Assembly: GCA_963921425.1 (NCBI GenBank)
Contig: OY992834.1
Span: forward strand, 17,992,941 to 18,056,940
From: Dryas octopetala
Lineage: Eukaryota > Streptophyta > Magnoliopsida > Rosales > Rosaceae
DNA length: 64,000 bases
Direction of reading: 5' to 3'
Shown here: in pieces, positions 1 through 11,962 of the stretch
How the letters are laid out: each line of letters begins with the position of its first letter
How positions within the stretch are numbered: position 1 is the first letter of the stretch
Notes under the pieces: generated by a model
Told to the model about the DNA's origin: nothing
What the model saw: only the letters and a program-made list of their open reading frames with translations
Database searches by the model: none
Position numbers and translations under genes: made by a program

Positions 1-939
1 TCCAGAGTCCCATCTTGATTTATAAATGTACATTCTGACCTCATTAGTCAGTCATTCAGCTCCCTCAACTCAAGTGGTCTTTCTAACATAGTTAGTGCCA
101 CCTTTGCTTAATTTGTTGTGTTTCCTGAAAAAATATGCTTCAGTTTTGGGACACACGTGAAATGGAAGTGCAGATTTTGATTTCTGGTTCAATTTTGTGG
201 CTGCCTTTTAGAGCTCCTCAATGTACTTGAACAGATGAGTTAGGCTTATGTTCTTATCCGAGATCTCATCTTCAGTCATTCATGTATTTCTGTCATCCAT
301 GGATTTGAGGCTTCAGCAAACGACCGTGCAAATCATTTATACTGTTCAAGACTGCATGTAATTGATACATTTTATTTCTAGAGTGCATATTGTTTACTAC
401 CCACTTCATTCTGTTGTAGTTGTAACTTGTAGACCAAAACTAAAAGAGGTCAACTTTTTTAAAAATAAACCCACGTTATAACAGGCCCCGTGTTTTTAAT
501 GTCGAGTGCTCAGCGTGCCTTGGTTTTTTATAAAATGGACAAATTGCCACTGTCGAATAATGGCAATTAGTAACAAGATTTTTAGGTTATAATGCGGGTG
601 AATGTGACTCCATAAGTTTGAATTTTGTATTTTATGTTAGTTTCATTAGTTTTTGACATGTTTATATAAGATGAAACATAAGGTATTATTGGCGTGAGTC
701 AACAAGCAATTAGTGTATTTAAAGTTAGTTGACTATTCATGGCAAAAAAAAAAAAAGTTAGTTGACTAGTGCAGTGTAATTAGGGTAGTTTATCACACAA
801 TCCCTGTAATTCCTACAATCCCCTACAATTCCTGTAATCATGTAATTAATTTTTCCTGTAATTTTGCTATAGATTCTTATACAAATACCCACGTTTGTGG
901 TTGAATGAAAATATCAGAAAACTATTCTAAACTTGGAGT
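1..939. other. Intergenic, no gene recognised
   Basis: No open reading frame with recognisable homology. The stretch is AT-rich. Around 780-880 a short motif resembling CCTGTAATT recurs several times, which looks like simple decayed repeat. It could be the distal 3' flank of a gene outside the window, but nothing in the sequence proves that. Confidence 0.4.
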
Positions 940-1145
940 CTGTTTCTTGACAAATGTATCTATAAGTATCATTTTTATGCAGTTTCAAATAGGCACAGTT
1001 GCACAATGACAATTGTCGAGCAGTCAGTGAACAGTGCCGAACGCTCGGCTCATTAAAGTGGACCAACTTGTTACCGTGTTTTTGCAAGTGGGTCGTTCGA
1101 TCGTGGGCTATTATGTTTTGGACTTCAAACAAAAAAAAAACCTAA
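940..1145. repeat. Dispersed repeat fragment, retroelement-like, shared with 63330-63490
   Basis: The segment holding GCTCGGCTCATTAAAGTG, GTGTTTTTGCAAGTGGG and GTTTTGGACTTCAAAC followed by an A-run matches, with substitutions, a segment near 63330-63490 that has the same motifs in the same order. That second copy lies downstream of a Gypsy-like polypurine tract, so both may be LTR or 3'-end remnants. No TSD was found here, so boundaries are approximate. Confidence 0.45.
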
Positions 1146-1486
1146 TTAAATAATATGAGTTTAATTCAAGAGTGTTTTCGCATGGACTAAATTGCCCATG
1201 GCCATGGGTAAGCTCTAAGCATTTAAAGGCCGAGACAGTGGCTTCATGAGCTACGCTCATATCCGACCCTAATCTCGGCTTCGATCTGACAATCTCCTCC
1301 ACCCCGAAACTAAAAACCCTATTATCTTTTTTTGGGCAAAAAAACCCCAATTATTAACGCAATTGAAAGCGATCACCACCACAAAACCCAGATCATCTCT
1401 CTCTCTCTCTCTCTCTCTCCATCTCTTCTCTTGTCTCTCCCACCTCATTCCCAATCCAATACGACCAAGAAGAAGCCGCAAAGAAG

Positions 1487-2145
1487 ATGAGGGAAGAAGT
1501 AGAAGCCTCAAAGAAAATGAGGGAAGAAGAAGAAGCCTCGAAGAAGGAATCATCAGGGTCAGAGATTGATTCGTTTTCTAATATTATTGAGCCGCCAGCA
1601 GAGGATTGGAATAAGGAAAGACTTAGGCCCCGTTTGGGATTGTTGTGGTGGACCTAAAAGCTGCTGTAGATGACAATTCTCAATCACCCACAGCAGTTTT
1701 GGTGTTTGGTAAAAAACTGAAAAAGTGTTTTGTCCCACAATTCTCAACTCCCCACAGCAAAAATAGAAAGCAAGTTTGTAGGTGCTTTTGAAAGTTGCAG
1801 TGAATCACAGCAACAATGAAAATTTTATTTTACCCATAATACCCTCAATTTAGTAATTATAAATAGCCACAACAGTTTTACATTACAATTTACCAAACAC
1901 CTTCATACTGCTTTTTGTACTCACAACACTTTTGAAAATATAATTTACCAAATACTCAACTGCTTTACTTCACAGCTGACTTTACTTCACAGCTGTTTTA
2001 CTTCACAACCGTTTTTTCTCACAGCAATCCCAAACTAAGCCTTAATAAGCAGCCTGATTATGAATGTGACCAATTAACTGAGGGCTCTTTTCTAGACTTA
2101 ATAGACTTGTTTCTCTTAAACTCCTGGCTTTGTTTGTGGTTGTGA
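1487..2145 (+). CDS. Unidentified coding-like exon interrupted by a MITE
   Basis: From the ATG at 1487 an acidic and lysine-rich frame (MREEVEASKKMREEEEASKK at the start, then SGSEIDSFSN and AEDWNKERL) reads up to the MITE at 1626. If the MITE and one copy of its TTA target duplication are removed, the same frame continues at about 2045 (NKQPDYECDQLTEG, then SFLDLIDLF) and stops near 2145. That continuity suggests a real ancestral exon of about 80 codons disrupted by the insertion. The upstream CT-rich leader (1396-1440) would suit a 5' UTR. I do not recognise the protein and saw no downstream exons. Confidence 0.35.
1626..2041. mobile_element. PIF/Harbinger (Tourist-type) MITE, 416 bp
   Basis: The left end GGCCCCGTTTGGGATTG and the inverted right end GGCTTAGTTTGGGATTG form a TIR typical of Tourist-like MITEs. 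A TTA trinucleotide flanks both sides (1623-1625 and 2042-2044), the superfamily's characteristic TSD. No coding capacity. It sits inside an otherwise continuous reading frame. Confidence 0.8.
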
Positions 2146-2444
2146 ACTGCTTTTGAGTTTTGGTAGTATTGTATACTGTATAGGATTGTCTGATTATTCT
2201 TGTGTTGTGCTCAAATGACTCTACATTGTTCCAAAGATGTTTCTTTAATCTTAGCCCTTCAATATGATTAATTGTTTGAGAATTGAACTGCTTCAAATTG
2301 TCTTGTATGGTGTATTTTCTTGGGTTATGGAAGAACCAACTTACCCAAAGAATGAAGAAAGTTAAAATGATCAATGTCAAAAGAAATTGAGATTAGAGTC
2401 GAGTTGCCTGATGAGAGTATATGAGAACGTCAAAATTAGACTTA

Positions 2445-4150
2445 CAAGATGTTTACTAAACTGAAATCGAAACGAGTAAGAATCGAAATAAACATGAATC
2501 AGAATGAACATAAATCAAAATAAACAGAAATCAGAATGAGCAGGAATCAAAATTAGAAAGAATCGGAATGCAAAGAATTAGAATGAATCGGAATGAGAAA
2601 GAATCAGAACGAATAGGAATCGCTTGAACATGAATCAGAATCAGCCATTCTCATTAACGTGTTTACTAACTGTTAGGAATGAGAATGAAAATAAAGTTGA
2701 TTTCCATAAACGTGTTTACTAAGAAATAGGAATCATAATAAAAATGAGTTTTGATTAATAAAATGCCCTTATACAATATCCATTATATTTTTTAGGTGCT
2801 ATTTATTAATCACAATTTTTTAAATAGAAAATTAGGATTAAATACCAAATCTCAATAATTTTTTGGTATAGCATGAAGACCATATAATATTTCAATTGAA
2901 CTACCAAATTTAAATGTAGTTTTTTAGATTATGTCACAAATATGTTGGCCCCTTTGATTTGAACATTTTTCATTTGACATTTTTATCCTTTAGCCCATAT
3001 ATGATGAGTGTTAGTTAAAAGTTATAAGGTTTTGACAAAATTGCTTTTGAGGCTTTTATATTATCTTGAAAATTTGCTACTATAGTCTCAACTTCACATT
3101 TAGTTGTGACTGTACAACACTCACAACTTCAAATTTAGTTGTGACTAAATGACAGTCACAGTTAAGTTGTGACTTAATTTAATTTTTTTTTAGAGAAATT
3201 ATACTACAATATAGTATAAATAGAGGTCAAAACAATAATTTTACTCAAAATAATATATAGTATAGTGGTGTGAGTTGTCTCTTTTAATTTACTAAGACAA
3301 TCACAATTAAGTTGTGACTGAATTGATTTTTTTTTTTATAATACAATATAGTATAATATTTGTGATGTAATATTTTTTTTATTTTTTTATTGTAGTGGCA
3401 TGTGATGTAATATTTGTAAATTCTAATATTTTTTACTTTATTAATTTGTTTGACTTTTCAACTAGTACCTAATCTAAAATGCTATTTAATTTTGATACCT
3501 AAACTAAAAAGTTATTAAAATTTAGTAGTTAAAATCAATAAACCTTTTTTTAAATGATAAATATTCATTTTACTACTATTTATATTTCTATCAACTATTT
3601 ATTAATCACAATTTTAATATTTTTATTTATTAATCCATTTTCTAACTATTTATATTTACAATTTTAATACTTTTTACAATTTATTTCTATCAACCATTTA
3701 ATATTCACAATTTTTTTAATCCATTATATTTAATTTTTTAAATGATAAATATTCAAAAAGATGAATATTTATTTAAATATTCATTTTAAATGATAAAATA
3801 AAGGATACTTTTGGTTTTCCATAAAAAATGTGGGGGCATTTTGGACATGAAAATTTTATTTTGATTCCCCCTCCCTCATTTCGGACCCCCCTAAGGAATC
3901 TCATTCCCCCAAAATCAGGAATCGTGGGCCCTGCATGCATTCCATTTCCCCTCCAAGTTTAGTAAACAAGGGAATGAGAATCATTTTCATTCCCAACTGT
4001 TAAGTAAACAAGGAAATGAGAATGATTCTCATTCCCAACTGTTAAGTAAACACATGACTGTGAATGAGTATAATTCACAAATGTTAGTAAACACAGGAAT
4101 GAGAATCATTCTCATTCCCCCATTCTCATTCCCTTGAGGTAAACATGCCC
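2445..4150. mobile_element. Harbinger-like non-autonomous element with GAATGAGAATC subterminal repeats, about 1.7 kb
   Basis: The left end CAAGATGTTTACTAA and the inverted right end GGGCATGTTTACCTC resemble each other, and TTA flanks both (2442-2444 and 4151-4153). Both arms contain many GAATGAGAATCATTCTCATTC-type repeats (2455-2700 and 3960-4130). The interior is AT-rich with no reading frame. Such GAATGAGAATG-rich elements are common in plant genomes. TIR similarity is moderate, so the exact ends are less certain than the call. Confidence 0.6.
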
Positions 4151-4418
4151 TTAGTGCAGTGGTATACATGGACTTCATAGTTCATGGTTTATGCTAGTTA
4201 CTAGTGTGGGGTCATGGGTTCATAGGGGTGGTCAATGAATGGCAGTAGTGTGTTATATATCACCAGCACAACATTGTCTTTTTCAAATTCAGGCATATAC
4301 GTGTCATAGTATTTTATCTCCACACAACAATGCATATGCATGGTAATGGTTTGCCCATTATGTCTCTTCATTTTTTGACACCTGTCCACATACATAACAA
4401 TGTTCTTATTTTTAAAAA

Positions 4419-5473
4419 GGCTTATTTACTAGTTTGCTCATGAAAGTAATTTTTAATCTAACTTCACTCCCTAAGGTGTATTTTGTATCACATTACCCCT
4501 GAAACTAATTCTCATGTATCACTTTGCTCACTTCTAATTTTTACAAACTTTGGAAATTTATTAAAAATAGCTCCAGACTCAGAAAAATACATGAAAAATT
4601 CCTACGAACTCGTCTTGTATCACATTATCCCCTGAAAGTAACTTTTAATCTAACTTCACTCCCTAAGGTTTTTTTTGTATCACATACCCTGAAACTAATT
4701 CTCGTGTATCACTTTGCCCACTTCTAATTTTTACAAACTTTGGAAATTCATTAAAAATAGCTCCGGACTCAGAAAAATACACAAAAAATTCCTACGGACT
4801 CGTCTTAACTAGTTCTAATTTACTATGGGGTCAAATTACCAATTTATCCTCTGAGAGTTTCTAGAAAATTTGAGAAGTCCAAATTTATTTCAAAAAAATT
4901 AAAACAAATTTCCCTCTATGAAAATTCTAAAATTTTCGTAAATTCTCAGATGAATTCTAAAAAATATTTTGGAAATTATCAAAAACCTGTTTTAGAGAAT
5001 TCTTCTAAGACTTTACGGAAATTCTAGAATTTATCTAGAATTTATTTAATAGAGGGAATTTATTTTCCTCTAAGACCGAGAGGTCTTTTGGGTAGTAAGT
5101 GTTCACAAGAAAGGTAGTGTTATTTTTTAGAAGACCAATGGTGAAAACCTTGTATTTTTTAGAGTTCGGGATATTTTCCTATGAATTTCTAAAAAGTATA
5201 GAGTATTTTAATTTTCTGAAAACACTCGGATGAAAAATTGGTAATTTGACCCTATAGTAAATTAGTACTAGTCAAAACGAGTCCGTAGAAAATTTTCGTG
5301 TATTTTTCTGATTCTGGAACTATTTTTAATTATTTTCTAAAGTTTGTAAAAATAGAAAGTGGGCAAAATGATACACGATAATTAGTTTTATGAGGTAATG
5401 TGATATAAAATAAACCTTAGAGAGTGAAGTCTGATTAAAAGTTACTTTTACGGGGTGAAATAGTAAATAAACC
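4419..5473. mobile_element. Long inverted-repeat element with duplicated left arm, about 1.05 kb
   Basis: The left arm (from GGCTTATTTACTAG, 4419) and the inverted right arm (from GGTTTATTTACTA, ending 5473) match over roughly 250 bp or more. Both carry AAAGTAA, TAATCTAACTTCACT, CACTTTGCCCACTT and ACGGACTCGT-type blocks in order. The left arm is partly duplicated in tandem (4433-4618 and about 4619-4806). The flanks share TTAAAAA (4412-4418 and 5474-5480). Long TIRs fit a Mutator-like element, but the target duplication is not a clean 9 bp, so the superfamily is tentative. Confidence 0.55.
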
Positions 5474-5480
5474 TTAAAAA

Positions 5481-6372
5481 AATAGGTCAACAACAAATTT
5501 TGTTTAGCAAATTTCATTTAAATCACTAAAATATTTTAATATTACATAATAGTAGTACCCGTAGGTCTTTTTTCCCATAAAAGTTAATGGTTTTGAAATT
5601 TTTTTAATTTCATTTTAGTTAATATGCCCTTTGGGAATTGAACTTGGAATCCTACCATGTGTTCATTAACTAAGTTTCCGTTCAATGGGATTACGAAAGG
5701 ACTTAAAAATGTGATGGAATTGGGCATATAGTAATGTGTGTAATCTTTATTGTTATATGTCACTAAATGTTTTATCATGCTCCGTTACTAATAATGCATG
5801 TTTAATTACATTAGTATTCACATACTAGAGAATGCAAATAAAAGTAACAAATAACAACACTTAGCAAGGTAGAACTTGTAAAGACCTACCCACAGAGTCA
5901 CATAAGACAAATTACAAGAGAGGAGTTGACAATCTCGAGATCGCATCACCAACTCTTCAATGAAGTGTGTCAAAGTCCACATGCGTACCTGAGATGGGAG
6001 GAAAACAATGTAGAGCGTGGGCATCACATATGTTCATTGCTTTCCATTAGGGAACTAGGTTTGAAAATAATTTGCAAAAAATTTACTGCATATAATGCCC
6101 GAGGGAATAGACATTTCAAAAATATTTTAAAACTCATTGCACAACACAAACCAGTTAGTTCAGTTTTGTAGAACTAGTATCATGCTCGCACAACTTTCGC
6201 AAACAATTTTAGAATGTTCTAAGTTTCATAATCATACATGTTGAGTCCTCAGACATGTTGAAGTTGTTGATTAGACCTGCTTCCGGTTGAAGTCTTTCCT
6301 TTAGTGAATTTGGCCTTCTATTGCTCGACAACATATTTTGTAGGCCAGAGTGATTTTGTTGGCCATCAATTA
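5481..6372. other. No gene recognised
   Basis: Only short frames are present and none resembles a known domain. The region is AT-rich, and no TIR or TSD was resolved. Confidence 0.4.
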
Positions 6373-6825
6373 TGGACAATACTTGGGCCACCCCGCCCCA
6401 AAAAATGTTTGTTCGATAGTGCAGGCTCAGGATTAGAAACTTTCATATTTTAGATCTTATATTAAAGATCATCTCTGCAAAAAATTAACTCAATCGGAAA
6501 TCATTTGGTTATATATATAACTGTTATCGAATAAATGAAATAAATGGATAATTTGTATTTAAAGAGTGATTTCTTGACCAAACCGTACATTTATTCCATT
6601 TATTCGATAACAGGTTATATAACCAAACAATTTCCGATTGAGTTGATTTTTTGCAGAGATGATCTTTAATAGGTTATCTAAAAAATGAACGGTTCTGATC
6701 CTGAGCCTGCACTGCTGAACAAGAATTTGGGGGGAAGGGGTTGGGTGTACTAAGAAATAGTGAGAATTCTTGATCTCTCTCAATTCGAAAATCCAGGATT
6801 TGAATTGATGTCCTTTCATTGAGTC

Positions 6826-7130
6826 CTCCTAAATTGCATTGATTTATCATAAAGATTTCATTTCAATTGGAATTTGGTTATTCACCATGTACGAGGATCC
6901 CTGCTAAACATCCATGGCTGAATGGTTAAAGCGCTCAACTCATAATTGGCGAATTTGTAGGTTCAATTCCTACTTGATGCATGCCAATGGGACCCTCCAA
7001 TAAGTATATTGGAATTGGCTCTGTATTAATGGAATCTCATCATCCATACATAACAAATTGGTGTGGTATATTCATATCATAACATATGAACAGTAAGAAC
7101 TAGCATTCTTATTGAGACTAGAACTCATAT
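6826..7130 (+). other. Nuclear copy of chloroplast DNA (trnI-CAU region)
   Basis: The sequence around trnI-CAU is recognisable from land-plant chloroplast genomes: TTCACCATGTACGAGGATCC upstream, the tRNA, then CCAATGGGACCCTCCAATAA, GGAATCTCATCATCCATACA and CAGTAAGAACTAGCATTC downstream, the spacer beside trnI in the inverted repeat. It carries several substitutions against the usual organellar sequence, so it is an ageing insertion rather than contamination. Both boundaries are approximate. Confidence 0.85.
6908..6981 (+). pseudogene. trnI-CAU: trnI-CAU-like tRNA pseudogene of plastid origin
   Basis: The 74-nt segment keeps the D-arm (GGCTGAATGGTTAAAGCG), a CAU anticodon in CAACTCATAATTGG, and the T-arm (GTAGGTTCAATTCCTAC). 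Against the conserved plastid tRNA the first acceptor base has changed from G to A, and there are changes in the anticodon stem, the position before the T-arm and the 3' acceptor strand. In plastids the CAU is modified to read AUA. In the nucleus this copy lacks that context and is presumably non-functional. Confidence 0.8.
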
Positions 7131-8360
7131 GGATGACTCAAGTATTGTCCATCAATTATTTGATAATTTGGAATAAGATTTTGGATGTTAAAAATATTGT
7201 TGAAAATTTGAAATGCGAAGTTTCAACTATATGTTATATAACTTATAAAAGTGCATGAAAAATGGTAAAATTATTATGAGGCCCTAAACTGATCAGATAA
7301 AACCTCTTATGATCACTAATAATAGTTTTTGGAAAAATTTATGAAATAACCCACTTTAATTCCTATTCCTACTTGTTTAACCCTCCTATCTCAAAACTAA
7401 CAATTTTGACTCTTTGACCACTTTTTGGACCAAAATACCCTTTAAGTTGACAAAGTGGTAGACAAATATCGTCCAAAAAAACGATTGAAAAATTGACTAT
7501 AAAAAAGATGTGAAAAAGTGAGAGAAGATGAACATAGTAAACAAAAAAACCAAATCTAAAGCCCCTTTGGACCCACGCATCTACTATTTTTTAATATGAT
7601 AAACTAGTTACAACACTATCTAAAGTGACCTAATTGACCAGAATGTCGATCATTTATCGACTCATAATATCAATGTCGACCATCCAAATTTTAGATTTGT
7701 ATTTGAGTTCCATTTAGCAAAACAAAAAAACTTAGGTATATATGTGCATTTTAACAAACTCATATTTGCAAATTTGAACAATAACGAAGAAAACAAAACA
7801 ACCCATTACTAAAGCTCTAAATTTACATGCACTTTCCCAACACATGCGTGAGCTTTTTATTTATTTTCTTTCATGTTTTTTTACATGGGAAACATTATAA
7901 ATAAGCTTCGCTTGCGGTGACTGCAGGTCACTGCATGATATTGATGGAGGAGCAAACAATCTATGTGGGTTGTTGATCTAAAGTTCCAAATAAGCTTTCT
8001 TGACTGCACGATATATTTGGTTAAACGTACAAAAGAAAAAAAAAAAAAAAAAGGAAAATATATGGTTTGCAGACACAGTGTATGTGATGATGTGGGTTGG
8101 GAGAGAGAGTCTGTAATTTGTGGAGATAGATTGGGTATCGATGAAGGAGCAGCCCAAGCCAATCTTAGATCTTACACACGGCAACATGTTGATCTTAGAT
8201 CTGTTGTACATATTAGATCTATCAACATGAGATCTAGATGATATGGGTTGGAAGAGAGCTGTGGTGGGACTTGGGAGAGAGGAAGGAAAAATGATCTACA
8301 TTGCACAAGTGAGGAGGTATTGTTATTATGGGTATAATTGACTTTTCACATGCACAGAAT

Positions 8361-11300
8361 TAGGGGTGGGCGTTTAAACCGGGAACCGGGTGGACCGGAC
8401 CGAACTGGGGGGAAAAAAACCGTAAAAAACCGCTTTGACCAAAACTGGTCAACACCGGGACCGAACTGGACTGGACCGGTCCAATCCAATTCCGGTCCAG
8501 TTTTGCACTTCACAGAACTGGACTGGACTGGACTGGACTGGATAATTAATATATATTTTTAATTTTTATACATATTTAATTTTTATACAATTTTATACAC
8601 TTTTTAAACATTTTTATACACATTTTTACAAACATGTTTACACACATTTTACACATTTTAGATAATAAAATTAATATTAACCTAGCTATATTTTAGACTC
8701 TAAAATATATTTTATATAACCCTATGGCCTATATTATATATATATAATAATGTTTTAGTATATAATTTTAGTTACACCTTTTATAATACAATTAATATAT
8801 TCTTTATATATACACTAAACCCTATATACTAAAATTATTATAGTTCTATGGTATAGTATATAGTTATATAACATATAAGCATATAAACCCAATAAGTATA
8901 TAACATATATAACTAATAACTATATAAGCATATAAACCCAATTGAAATCCCAATGAAACCCCAATTAGACTCATAGTCAACTATAAGTCTATAACCCTAT
9001 ACCCTAATACAATTATAACTATATACCCTAAACTATATTAATTAGTTAATTACTCTATACATATATTATATATAAGTAATAAGTATATAAGTATATAACA
9101 TATATAACTATATACCCAATTGAAACCCCAATTAGACTCATAGTCAACTATAACCCTATATCCTAATACATTATAACCATATACCCTAAACTATATTAAT
9201 TAGTTAATTACTCTATACATATATTATATATAAGTAATAAGTATATAAGTATATAACATATATAATTATATAAGTATATAAACCCAATTGAAACCCCAAT
9301 GAAACCCCAATTAGACTCATAGTCAACTATAAGTCTATACCCTATACCCTAATAAAATTATAACTATATACCCCCCCTAAAATATATTAATTAGTTAATT
9401 ACTCTATGCATATATTATATATAAGTAACAAGTATATAAGTATATAACATATATAACTATATACCCAATTGAAACCCCAATTAGACTCATAGTCAACTAT
9501 AACCCTATATCCTAATACATTATAACCATATACCCTAAACTATATTAATTAGTTAATTACTCTATACATATATTATATATAAGTAATAAGTATATAACAT
9601 ATATAATTATATAAGTATATAAACCTAATTGAAACCCCAATTAGACTCATAGTCAACTATAAGTCTATAACCCTATACCCTAATAAAATTATAACTATAT
9701 ACCCCCCCTAAAATATATTAATTAGTTAATTACTCTATGCATATATTATATATAAGTAATAAGTATATAAGTATATAACATATGTAACTATATACCCAAT
9801 TGAAACCCCAATGAAACCCCAATTAGACTCATAGTCAACTATAACCATGTATCCTAAATTATATTAATTACTCTATACATATATAATATATATAACTAAT
9901 CAACTATATAAGTATAACTATATAACCACAATTGAAACCCCAATAAAAATTAAAACCAAGTGACTTAAGTGTTTAAAAAATTAAAACCCCAATTTAATTA
10001 CAAAACTCAAACACTGAAGTCACTAATCAGTAATCACTCAATTAAAAGTTTGAAACCCCAATTACTCAATTAGACTAATTTAGTCAATTGATCAAATATT
10101 ACCCCAATACCCCCAAATGAAACAACCACTCACGCACTCATCTAGTCAATTTAGTCAATCTCCAATATAACAAAACTCATTCACTCATTCAGAATTTCAG
10201 ACAGTCACTCACTCAATTCCAAACCCTAAGCTCGCGTCGCGCCGCCCTCTTTCGATCTCCAATCTCATCAGCTCTCAGCCTCTCACGGTCTCACCTCTCA
10301 GTCCCTGGGTCTCTCACCTCTCAGTCTCGCAGCTCGCCTCTCATCCTTCATCTATCACTCTCAGTCTCGCAGCTCGCAGCTCGCCTCTCGCCCTCGCCAT
10401 CTTCCTCTCTTCCCGTCGCCGTCGCCGTCGCCAACTCCCAGTCACTCTCTCACGTCTCAGTGTCTCAGTCAGTCACTCTCCCCTCTCACTCTCACATCTC
10501 AGTGTCTCAAACCCACGATCGTCTCAGTGTGTCGCCATCGCCGTCGCGATCTTCCTCTCGTGATCAGTCCATCGCGATCTTCCTCTCGCCGTCGCCTCTC
10601 GCCGTCGCCTCTCGACTCGGCTCTTGATCTCGCCTCTCGACCCGACTGTAAGTTCTCTCACCTCTCATCTCTCATATCTCAGTATCTCATTCTGTCTAAT
10701 TTACTAAACTAGGGTTTGATTTTGGGTTAGGTTTAGGGTTTGATTTGGGGATTTAGGGTTGGATTTTCTGATTTACTTGAATTTGGGTTTGATAATTTTG
10801 ATTGACTAATTTACTTGTTGTTTGGGAAAATTGAAACTTGTTGGGTTTACTTGTTGGGAAAATTGGAACTTGCTGGGAAAATTGGAACTTGCTGGGTGTA
10901 TTGATTTACTGATTTACTTGTTGGGTTTGATAATTTTGATTGTTAATCTGTCTGTTAAATTGTTAGGAGAGATGGAGCCCCAATTTGTTAAGTTGAATTC
11001 TATTGTTTAGTTGATTAGTTGCTTAGTTGCTTAGTTATTTATTTATAGTGTTTGATGACAATTGGTTGTTGATAGGAGTTATTTGAAGACAATTGGTTTT
11101 TGACAGGAGTTATTTGAAGACAATTGGCTGGTGGCAGGGGGTTGATGATTGGCTAGGGTATTTTCATTTGTGTTATTTTTAGTTATGTAACTCAATTTGT
11201 ATTTAATTGGTTTGTACTTTGTAATTTGTATTAGGTTGGTTTGTAATTTGTATTTGGTTTGTACTTCTTTAGCTTTGGTTGGTTTTTATCTTTTAATTTA

Positions 11301-11878
11301 CTTGCATTTGCACTTGGACAATGGTGTATGGTTAGTAAGTTATTAGGTTATTTTTTAATTTACTTGCACTTGCACTTGATGAGTGATGAAATGGTTTGTC
11401 ACTTTGAGTCTTTAAAGTTGTGAAATGGTTAGTGGTTGATATCTTGTAGGTTGTGGAATGGTACAAAAAATGTAATGGTTGAATGTTGATGACTTGATTT
11501 CTTATATGTTAATTGTTAAATGTTGAATTGTTGTGATTTGTTGTGAATTGTGATTTGAACAAATGGTTGATTTGTTGTTAAAAAAAATGTTTTGATTTGT
11601 TGTTAAAAAAAAATACTGTGAGTTGTTATTAAAAACTAAAAAAAAAAACATGTTTTAAAATTATTTTGGCCCAAAAATTTAATTGGGCTAAGGCCCAAAT
11701 AGTGAGGCCCAGTCCCAAACAGTGAACTGGACTGAACTGGAACTGTTCCAGTTCAGTTTGGTCCAGTTCTGAGCCAAAATTTTCAGTTCTCTGGTACCGG
11801 ACTGGACTGGATTAGCTCCACAGTTCAGTTTACAGTTTGGGGTGAGCACTGGACTGTACTGGACCGTGCCCACCCCTA
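8361..11878 (+). mobile_element. Internally deleted non-autonomous hAT, 3518 bp
   Basis: It starts TAGGGGTGGGC and ends GCCCACCCCTA, with a perfect 8-bp TSD CACAGAAT (8353-8360 and 11879-11886), the hAT hallmark. The subterminal regions are packed with CTGGACTGG/ACCGG motifs. The interior holds an AT-rich block whose first part is the reverse complement of 29290-29400 in the hAT at 24171-29658, then a CT/CGCC-rich block (10210-10660) resembling that element's transposase 5' leader (27900-28240 inverted). No transposase frame remains. It is therefore a deletion derivative or sister of that family, in opposite orientation. Confidence 0.9.
8880..9900 (+). repeat. Tandem repeat array, units of about 140-190 bp, inside the hAT
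   Basis: The phrase CTCTATACATATATTATATA recurs at 9053, 9211, 9402, 9560, 9733 and 9871 (spacings 158, 191, 158, 173 and 138). Each unit continues with AAGTATATAACATATATAA, then CCAATTGAAACCCC, GACTCATAGTCAACTATAA and TTAATTAGTTAATTA. Longer and shorter units alternate at first, suggesting that a two-unit block was amplified. No coding potential. Confidence 0.85.
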
Positions 11879-11962
11879 CACAGAATGTCAAATTGTGAGG
11901 TTTGGAATTGGAAAGAGAAGATTAAAAGAGTAAGAATGAGATTAAATGGGTTATTTCATAAA

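Larger units (their letters stand above)
6373..7151. mobile_element. TIR element (TGGACAATACTT family) carrying a chloroplast fragment
   Basis: The left end TGGACAATACTTGGGCCAC and the inverted right end TGGACAATACTTGAGTCAT are near-identical. TCAATTA flanks both sides (6366-6372 and 7152-7158), a probable 7-8 bp TSD. The first half (6420-6720) is a large imperfect palindrome, with blocks such as ATCATCTCTGCAAAAAAT, CAATCGGAAAT and TTATCGAATAAATG repeated in inverse. The second half is chloroplast-like DNA. A relative starts at 63721. Superfamily unassigned. Confidence 0.6.

Noticed and set aside
6908-6981. A functional nuclear tRNA gene
   Set aside because: It is a plastid-type trnI-CAU with changes at the acceptor end and elsewhere, in a block of plastid spacer DNA, so it is annotated as a pseudogene.
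8880-9900. CRISPR-like array
   Set aside because: The repeats are contiguous tandem units without unique spacers, in a plant nuclear transposon.
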